DNA from: a virus
Length of the DNA: 24,349 bases
Direction: 5' to 3' (one strand)
Virus record (IMG/VR): IMGVR_UViG_3300047121_000799
Coordinates: 1 to 24,349 of that record
Below are positions 1 through 10,600 of this stretch, in pieces. Position numbers and translations under genes: made by a program. Below the pieces are notes generated by a model. The model did not search any database, was not told the DNA's origin, and saw nothing but the letters and a program-made list of their open reading frames with translations. The number at the start of each line of letters is the position of its first letter. Position 1 is the first letter of the stretch.

Positions 1-1
1 T

Positions 2-1680
2 GAAATTTCAGGTAATACAGCGAATTTTAGCACAAGTGTTCAATCGCCATTAATTACGGTAACAGGTAATAGCAATGTTGGATTAATCACCAATGGCAAT
101 AGCAATATTGGAATTACTGCTAATGGTAATGTTACTATAAGTTCTACAGGTACTGCTAACGTATTGGTAGTTTCAAGTGGTGGTACAAATATTACAGGTA
201 ACTTAGATGTTACACAAGCATTGACAGGTAATACCGCCAATTTCAGTGGTAATGTTGTAACACCAAATCTAACAGTAAACCTTGAATTAAGTGGCAATAC
301 TGCTAATTTTAGTGGTAATGTACAAGTTGCCAACTTAGACGTAAATGCAGAAATTAGTGGAAATACAGCTAACTTTAGCGGTAATGTCATCGTACCTAAC
401 TTGACCGTTAATTTACAGTTAGCAGGTAACACAGCTAATTTCAGTGGTAATGTACAAGTTGATAATCTAGATGTAAATGCAGAAATTAGTGGAAATACAG
501 CTAATTTCTCAGGTAACGTAATAGTACCAAACCTTACAGTTAATCTAGAATTAGATGGAAATACAGCTAATTTCAGTGGTAATGTACAAGTTGCTAACTT
601 AGACGTTAATTCAGAAATTAGTGGAAATACAGCTAATTTCTCAGGTAACGTAATAGTACCAAACCTTACAGTTAATCTAGAATTAGATGGAAATACAGCT
701 AATTTTAATAGTGCAAATGTTACAGATTTAATAGTATCAAATACAGCAAACTTAGGCAATGTTGGCAATGTCATTATTACGGGTGGTAGTAATGGCTACT
801 TCTTAAAGACAAATGGTAGTGGTGCACTTGATTGGGCAGCAATAAGCACAAGTAGTATTAGCAATGGCAATAGTAATGTAGATATCCCTGCTGCTAATGG
901 AAATGTCAATATTTCTGCAGTAGGTAACGCAAACGTAGTAGTTGTTACAGGTACAGGTGCTAATGTTTCAGGCACTGCAAATATCACAAGTGATATTATT
1001 GGTGGTGGTAATTTAAATATCAGTGGCAATGCAGTCATTGGTGGAAACTTAACTGTTGATGGAAATCTTGTTTATGTTAATGTAACTGATTTAGCAGTAG
1101 AAGATCCAATTATTCAGTTACAAGTCGAACCAAACAATCAACCATTAACATCAAATACAGGTAAGGATGTTGGTACTGCGCTTAATTATTATGACACAAG
1201 TGCAAAAACTGCATTTATGGGTTGGGACGTAAGTAATGCGGAAATTGGTTTTGGTTCACAGGTATCGATATCAAGTGAAGTAGTAACATTCACTGAATAT
1301 GCAAACATTCGTGCAGGTAATTCAACGCTAGGTAATTTAGCATCAGCAAATTTCGTTCAAGTTTCAAGTAACTTAACTGTAAACTTAGAATTAGACGGTA
1401 ACACAGGTAACTTTAATAATTTAACAGTAGGGGACTTAGTTGCTTCTAATACTGCCAACTTAGGTAACGTTGGTAACGTCATCATTACAGGTGGCAGCAA
1501 TGGCTATTTCTTGCAGACAAATGGTAGTGGTGCACTTGATTGGGCAGCAATAAGCACAAGTAGTATTAGCAATGGCAATAGTAATGTAGATATCCCTGCT
1601 GCTAATGGAAATGTTAACATTTCTGCAGAAGGTAATGCAAATGTATTAGTTGTCACAGGGACAGGAATTAATGTAGCGGG
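2..1680 (+). repeat. Large internal duplication, copy 1
   Basis: Positions 2-292 match copy 2 at an offset of 3723. Positions 689 to about 1680 match at an offset of 3327. The difference, 396 bp, equals six 66-bp units present only in copy 1. Shared landmarks are the NYYDTSAK...FMGWDVSNAEIGFG segment and the IIGGGNLNISGNAVIGGNL segment. The copy probably extends left of the window. Confidence 0.85.
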
Positions 1681-4600
1681 AACATTACATACAACAGGTA
1701 ATGCAAACGTCGCAAACTTGTCAGTGGTAGGTGATATTGCCAATGCAGGTAATATTAGTATTACCAATAGTTTAAACGCTGTGCTTGGTACATTCAGCGG
1801 AAATGTTACTGCAAATGCTTTTGTAAGTACAAGCACAAGTGCACCATCTATTACAAGTAATGGTGCATTAACATTAACTGCAAATAGTAATATTAATTTA
1901 GGATCAGCAGGTAATGCAAATATATTAGTTGTAACAGGAACAGGCGTAAACGTTACAGGTACATTAAATGCAACGGGTAATGCTAATGTAGGAAATCTTG
2001 GTACAACAGGATTGGTTGTTGCAGGTGTAGCCAATCTCGGTGCAGTTGGTAACGTTATTATTACAGGTGGTTCAAATGGACAAGTTCTTTCAACTAACGG
2101 TAGTGGTAATTTAAGTTGGATATCAGTTAGTACTAGTAGCATTAGTAACGGTAATAGTAACGTAAATATACCTGCTGCTAATGGTAATGTTAATATTTCA
2201 GCAGTAGGTAATGCAAATGTAGTAGTTGTAACAGGTACGGGTATTAATGTTTCAGGTACATTAAATGCAACGGGTAATGCAAACGTTGGTAATTTGGGAA
2301 CAAGTGGGGAAATTATTGCAACGGGTAATATTACTGCTAGCTCATTTATTAGTACAAGTTCAAATTCACCATCAATTTCTAGTGCAAATAATTTATTAAT
2401 TACATCAAATACTGCAGTAAGCATTAGTAATATTAATGTTATATCAAATGGAACAAGTAATTTATCTATACCTGCGGCTAATGGAAATGTTACCATTTCT
2501 TCAGCAGGTAATACTGTATTAGTTATTACAGGAACAGGTGTAAACGTTACAGGTACTATTAATGCCACACAAGCACTAGATGGAAACACAGCAAACTTTA
2601 GTGGTAATGTTGTCGTACCAAACTTAACTGTAAATCTTGAATTAGATGGCAATACTGCTAACTTTAATAGCGCAACAATAGGTAACTTTGTTGTATCTAG
2701 TACTGCTAATTTAGGTAATGTTGGTAACGTTATCATTACAGGTGGTAGTAATGGGCAAGTACTTACCACTAATGGCAGTGGTAATTTAAGTTGGGCTAAT
2801 TTAACAGCTACGTCGATTGAAAATGGAACATCCAACGTAAGCATTCCTACAGCAAATGGCAATGTAGTTATTTCTGTTAACGCTAATTCTAATGTATTAA
2901 CTGTTACAGGAACAGGAATTAACGTATCAGGTACGATTAATGCCACACAATCACTAGATGGAAACACTGCTAATTTCAGTGGCAATGTCATTGTACCAAA
3001 CCTCACAGTTAATACTGAATTAAGTGGAAATACAGCTAATTTTAGTGGTAATGTGCAAGTTGCTAATTTAGACGTTAATTCAGAAATTAGTGGTAATACC
3101 GCTAACTTCAGTGGTAATGTTATTGTACCAAATCTTACTGTAAATCTTGAATTAGCAGGTAATACAGCGAATTTCAGTGGTAATGTAGTTGCACCAAATC
3201 TCACAGTTAATACTGAATTAAGTGGTAATACAGCTAATTTCAGTGGTAACGTACAGGTTAATAATTTAGACGTAAATGCAGAAATAAGCGGTAATACCGC
3301 TAATTTCAGTGGTAATGTTGTCGTACCTAACCTTACCGTAAACCTTGAATTAGATGGAAATACTGCTAACTTTAACAGTGCAAATGTCTCTGATTTAGTG
3401 GTAGCTAACACTGCAAATCTTGGTAACGTAGGTAATGTCACCATTACAGGTGGTAGTAATGGTTACTTCTTAAAGACAAATGGCAGTGGCGCACTTGATT
3501 GGGCAGCAATAAGTACTAGCAGTATCAGTAATGGCAATAGTAATGTAGATATCCCCACAGCAAATGGAAATGTCACTGTAAGTGTGGCAGGTAACGCAAA
3601 TGTATTAGTTGTAACAGGTACGGGTATTAATGTATCAGGTACTATCAATGCTACGCAATCAATAGATGGAAATACAGCTAACTTCAGTGGTAATGTTGTA
3701 GTTCCTAATTTAACAGTTAATAACGAAATTTCAGGTAATACAGCGAATTTTAGCACAAGTGTTCAATCACCATTAATTACGGTAACAGGTAATAGCAACG
3801 TTGGATTAATCACCAATGGTAATAGCAACATTGGGATTACAGCCAATGGAAATATTGCTATAAGTTCTACAGGTACTGCTAACGTATTGGTAGTTTCAAG
3901 TGGTGGTACAAATATTACAGGTAACTTAGATGTTACACAAGAATTGACAGGTAATACAGCTAATTTCAGTGGCAATGTTATAGTACCAAACCTAACAATT
4001 AATCTTGAATTAGATGGAAATACAGCTAATTTTAACAGTGCAAATGTTACAGATTTAATCGTTGCAAATACTGCAAACCTTGGTAATGTAGCTAACGTCA
4101 TTATTACAGGTGGTAGTAATGGTCAAGTCCTTTCAACTAATGGTAGTGGTAACTTAAGTTGGGTATCAATTAGTACAAGTAGCATTAGTAATGGCAATAG
4201 TAATGTTGCAATACCTGTAGCGAATAGTAATGTTGAAATATCTGTAGCAGGTAATGCAAATGTAGTGGTTGTCACAGGTACAGGTGCTAATGTTTCAGGC
4301 ACTGCAAATATCACAAGTGATATTATTGGTGGTGGTAATTTAAACATCAGCGGTAATGCTGTAATTGGTGGTAACTTAACTGTTGATGGTAATTTAGTTT
4401 ATGTCAATGTCACTGACTTGGCAGTACAAGATCCAATTATTCAGTTACAAGTAGAACCAAATGGCGCACCATTAACTTCAAACACAGGTAAAGATGTTGG
4501 TACTGCACTTAACTATTATGATACTAGTGCAAAAGTTGCATTCATGGGTTGGGATGTAAGTAATGCGGAAATTGGTTTTGGTTCACAAGTATCGATTTCA

Positions 4601-7600
4601 AGCGAAGTAGTAACATTTACTGAACATGCAAACATTCGTGCAGGTAATGCGGTACTAGGTAATTTAGCATCAGCAAATTTTGTTAATGTTTCAAGTAATT
4701 TAACCGTTAATTTAGAACTAGATGGTAATACAGGTAACTTTAATAGTTTAACAATAGGTGATTTAGTTGCTTCTAATACAGCCAACTTGGGTAATGTTGG
4801 TAACGTCATTATTACGGGTGGTAGTAATGGACAAGTATTAAGTACCAATGGAAGTGGTAACTTAAGTTGGGTATCAATCAGTTCAAGTAGTATTAGTAAT
4901 GGCAATAGTAATGTAGACATTCCCGCAGCGAACGGAAATGTTACTGTCAGCGTGGCAGGTAATGCGAATATATTAACGGTAACAGGTACAGGTATTAATG
5001 TATCAGGTACCATCAATGCTACACAGTCATTAGATGGTAACACTGCTAACTTTAGTGGTAATGTAGTTGTTCCAAATCTTACTGTAAATCTTGAATTAAG
5101 TGGTAACACTGCTAACTTCAGTGGTAATGTACAAGTTGCTAATTTAGATGTTAATAGTGAACTAAGTGGTAACACTGCTAACTTTAGTGGTAACGTCATT
5201 GTACCAAATCTATCAGTCAACCTTGAACTTGCAGGTAATACAGCTAACTTTAGTGGTAATGTACAAGTTGCTAACTTAGATGTTAATTCAGAAATCAGTG
5301 GTAATACAGCTAACTTCAGTGGTAATGTTATAGTTCCTAATTTAACTGTAAATCTTGAGTTAGATGGAAATACAGCTAATTTTAATAATGCTACAATTTC
5401 TGATTTAAGTGTATCAAATACAGCTAATTTAGGTAATGTAGGTAATGTTACCATTACAGGTGGTAGTAATGGTTATTTCTTGCAAACAGATGGTAGTGGG
5501 AATCTTGATTGGGCACAATTAAGTTCAAGTAGCATTAGTAATGGCAATAGTAATGTATCAATACCTGTAGCAAATAGTAATGTTGAAATATCTGTAGCAG
5601 GTAACGCAAATGTAGTGGTTGTCACAGGCACAGGTGCTAATATTACAGGTACATTGAATGTATCAGGCAACGCAAATGTTGGCAATCTAGGTGTAGCAGA
5701 AGTTTTAGCTACAGCAAATGTAACTGCACCACAATTAATATCAAATATAAGCACAGGTACTGCACCATTAGTTGTAACATCAACAACCGTGGTTGCTAAC
5801 TTAAACGCAAATGCACTACAAGGAAATACGCCAAGCGATACAGCAACAGCAAACAGTATTGCACAAAGAAACGCAGATGGTAATATTACTGCTAATTTCT
5901 TTATAGGTAATGGCAGTCAATTAACAGGTATTACTGCAACAAGTATATCAAATGGTAATAGTAATATAAACATTCCTGCTGCCAATGGCAATGTTAATAT
6001 TTCTGCAGTAGGTAATGCCAATGTACTAGTTATCACAGGAACAGGAATTAATGTTGCAGGTACTATTAACGCCACACAAGCACTAGATGGAAACACTGCT
6101 AACTTTAGTGGTAATGTCGTTGTACCTAATTTAACTGTAAATCTTGAGTTAGCAGGTAACACAGCAAACTTTAGTGGTAATGTACAAGTTGCTAATTTAG
6201 ACGTAAATGCAGAAATAAGTGGTAACACAGCTAACTTCAGTGGTAACGTAATAACACCTAATTTAACTGTAAATCTTGAATTAGATGGCAATACAGCTAA
6301 CTTTAATAGCGCAACGATTGCAGATTTAATAGCATCTAATACTGCTAATTTAGGTAACGTTGGTAATGTCATTATTACAGGTGGCAGTAACGGTCAAGTA
6401 CTTACAACCAATGGTAATGGTAACTTAAGTTGGGCTAATTTAGCAGCTACATCAATTGAAAATGGAACATCAAATGTAAGTATTCCTACAGCAAACGGTA
6501 ATGTAGTTATTTCTGTCGATGGTAACGCAAATGTTGTAACATTTACATCAACTGCATTGGTTACAGGAAATGGATCAGGCGGTAATATTACAGGTGTTGA
6601 TGTATTGTCAGCAAGCACTGCTAATATTTCAGGTAACGTTATTGCTAATAATATTAATGTTAATGCTAATCTTACCACAGCCAATTTTTCAGCAACAACA
6701 GCCAATTTGGGTAACGTTGGTAATTTAACGATTTTAGGTGGTACTGCAAATTATGTATTGTCAACTGATGGTTCAGGTAATCTATTTTGGCAGTTTATAA
6801 GTGGATCAGGATCACCATCAAACTTAGTTAATGGTAACAGTAATATTGATATTCCTGCAGCCAATGGTAATGCAACAATTAGTGTGGCAGGTAATGCAAA
6901 CGTATTAGTTGTAACAGGTACAGGTATTAATGTTGCAGGAACGATTAATGCAACACAGGCGTTAGATGGCAATACAGCTAACTTTAGTGGTAATGTTGTC
7001 GTACCAAACTTAACCGTAAATCTAGATCTAGCAGGGAATACAGCTAATTTCAGTGGGGATGTTGAGTTTGATGCAAACATCTTAGTAAATTTAGAATTGA
7101 CAGGAAATACAGCTAGCTTTAATAATGCTAACATTGTAGATATTATAGTTTCTAATACAGCAAACTTAGGTAATGTTGGTAACGTTACAATTACAGGTGG
7201 TAGTAATGGTCAAGTTTTAAGTACTGATGGTAACGGTGTATTAAGTTGGTCTACTCCATCAAGTGGATCAAGTTCAAATATCGCTAATGGTAACAGTAAT
7301 GTAAGCATCAGTACTGCAGGTGGCAACATTGATTTTTCAGTAAACGGTACAGCAAATGTATTCCAAGTAGCAGCAGGTGGTAACTTAGTTGGTAACTTTA
7401 TTAAAGTTTATTCTAACGGACAAACTATTTTAGGTAATGCAGCAACATCTAATATTGCAAATGGTATTGCAATTGGACATACTGCTAATTCATTTGGAAC
7501 TTATGGTATTGCAATTGGTCAATCATCGAAAGCAGGGCCTGGTGGGGTAAGTTTAGGTCGTTCTGCGTTTTCAAACGCAAATAGTATTGCTATTGGAAAT

Positions 7601-10600
7601 GCTGCTTTAGGTGGATTCGGTGCAGGAGCTAATGTTGTAGAATCAATCGCAATTGGTTCAGAAGCATTATTATTTGGCGGTGCTACTTTAATTACAGGTG
7701 CTGTATTTGTTGGAACACGTGCAGGTTCTATTGTACAAGCGGGTGGCACAGGAGCAGTTGCAGTAGGGTGGGAAGCAGGTGGGTCTAATAGTTCTTACGT
7801 TTTTACAGGTTCAGGTAATAGATTTATTGCAATTGGTAATGTTGCAGGTTATAAACCACCTAATGATGATTCTATCGTAATTGGTTCAAATGCAGGTTGG
7901 AACGCAGGTAGAAATACAAATGGTATTACGCTTGACACAAATGCCGCTAATATTATAGCAATTGGAACTTTAGCAGGACAAAGTGCAAATGGTAATTATA
8001 ACATTGCAATTGGTGCAAACGCAGGATTTACAGGTAATAGTAATTCTATAGCGATTGGTGCAAGTACAGGTTCTAATGCAGCAGCTAATTCAATTTCAAT
8101 CGGTGTTAATGCAGGTGCAAGCAATGTTGGTGCTAATGCCATATTAATTGGTGCAAATGCAGGTGTAGGTAATGCAACTGCAGCTAATGTTATTGTTTTA
8201 AATGCAACAGGTGCGAATTTAGAAGCAACCACTGCGAACACATTTACAGTAAAACCCGTACGTCAAGCTAATACAGCAAACGTCATGTACTATAACAGTA
8301 CAACAGGCGAAATATCATATGATGTATTATCAGGTGGATCATCAATTGCTAATGGAAACAGTAACGTTTCAATTCCTGCTGCAAATGGTAATGTCAATAT
8401 TTCTGCAGTAGGTAATGCAAACGTAGTAGTTGTAACAGGTACAGGCGCAAATATTACAGGTAGTTTAGGTGTAAGTTTAGATATAGTTGGTAATACAGCT
8501 AACTTTAGTGGTAATGTCATTGTACCAAACTTAACAGTTAATCTAGGGTTAAGTGGAAATACTGCTAACTTTAGCGGTAACGTTATCGTACCTAATTTAA
8601 CAGTAAATCTTGAATTAGACGGAAATACAGCTAACTTTAATAGTGCAACCATTGTAGATTTTGTAGCTTCAAATACTGCAAACCTAGGGGCAGTGGCAAA
8701 TGTCATTATTACAGGTGGTAGTAATGGACAGGTTCTTTCTACTAACGGAAGTGGTAACTTAAGTTGGGTATCAATTAGTTCAAGTAGCATAGCTAATGGC
8801 AATAGTAATGTAGACATCCCTGCTGCTAACGGTAATGTCAATATTTCATCAGCAGGTAATGCAAATATACTAGTTGTTACAGGTACAGGAGTTAATGTAT
8901 CAGGAACGTTTAACAGTACCGCTAATGCTACTGCTGCAAATTTTGTCACAGTAGGTGGATTATACTCACCTTATCATTATGACGCTCAAACAGGTGTGTC
9001 ACATTTATTTGTTGGTAATACATTAATTAATCTTGTTGTAAATACTGTAAATCAAGCTACCTTTACAGCATATGGTTTATCACTTGGAAATACAGGTAAT
9101 ACTTCTCCATCACCTAACGTTCTTCAAATTGGAACTAACGCCCAAGCAGTTTATGCTAACAATATAGCTATTGGTCAAGGTGCTAGAGGCAATGGATCAT
9201 CAGGTAATTCAATCGCTATTGGGCATACTACTTTAGCGGGTTCAAGAGGAATCGCTATAGGATCAAATTCAAGAACAGGTGATGGCAATTTTGATTCAAT
9301 AGTGATAGGTGCTAATGCAGGAGCAAGTGATACAGCAAATAATACGATTATACTTAATGCAAGTACTTCCGCATTAAACGCAACCACTGCGAACACATTT
9401 ACAGTAAAACCCGTACGTCAAGCCAACACTGCAAATGTCATGTACTATAACAGTACAACAGGCGAAATATCATATGATGTATTATCAGGTGGTGCGCTTA
9501 TATCAAATGGTAACAGTAACGTTAATATATCTGCAGCAAATGGCAATATTAGCATGTCTGTTGCAGGTAACACAAATGTAGTAGTTGTTACAGGTACAGG
9601 GGTTAACGTAGCGGGTACATTGAATGCAACAGGTAATGCAAACGTAGGAAATCTAGGTACAGGTGGCTTAATTGCTGCAACAGGTAATGTAAGTGGTGGC
9701 AATTTTACTACTGTAGGAGTTGTTGAAGCTACAGGTAATATTATAACATCTGCAAATATTGTTACAGACTTTATTTTAGGTAAAACAAATAGTGTAACAA
9801 TTGCTGCAGCAGGTACTAACCAAGATATTGAATTAAAACCAAGTGGTACAGGTGTAGTTGATGTATGGGGCGCAAAAATATCTAATCTTGCTACTCCTGT
9901 TGCAAGTACAGATGCTGCTACAAAAGATTATGTTGATCAAGTTGCACAGGGATTACATACACACGCAGCTGTTGCAGCAGCAACACCTGACACATTGGCG
10001 AATGTTACTAGTGGTACGATCACTTACAATAACGGTACTTCAGGAGTTGGTGCAACATTAACAACAACAGGTAGCTATACAACTATTGACGGTGTAAACA
10101 TTGCAAGTTCAGGTACAAGAATTCTTGTTAAGAACGAAGCCAATGCTGCACATAATGGTATCTATACTTACACAAGTTCAACAGTTATTACACGTGCTAC
10201 TGATTTTGATACACCAACTGAAATGGCAGGTGGTGACTTTACATTTGTTCAAAACGGTACATTATACAATGACACAGGATGGGTGATGGCTGATCCTGTT
10301 ACTACAGTTGGAACGACTGCAGTAAATTGGATACAGTTTAGTGGTGCAGGTACATACACAGCAGGTACAGGTTTAACATTAAACGGTACACAGTTTAGTA
10401 TTAGTAACACAACAGTCACTGCTAATAGTTATGGTAATGGTGATGTTGTTGCAACATTTACTGTTAACAGTCAAGGTCAAATAACTTCCGCAGCTAATAC
10501 TGCTATTACAGCAAATGCAGCTAATTTAACAGGAACAACACTAGCATCAAGTATCGTAACATCAAGTTTAACAACAGTTGGTACATTAGGGTCATTATCA

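Noticed and set aside
164-166. TTG at 164 as the start of the fibre gene
   Set aside because: The frame is open to the window edge, the upstream codons match the internal duplicate at 3725-3886 as coding sequence, and no ribosome binding site is present.
227-6286. Direct repeats considered as a CRISPR array
   Set aside because: The 66-bp repeats are in frame, contiguous without unique spacers, and part of one long protein gene.
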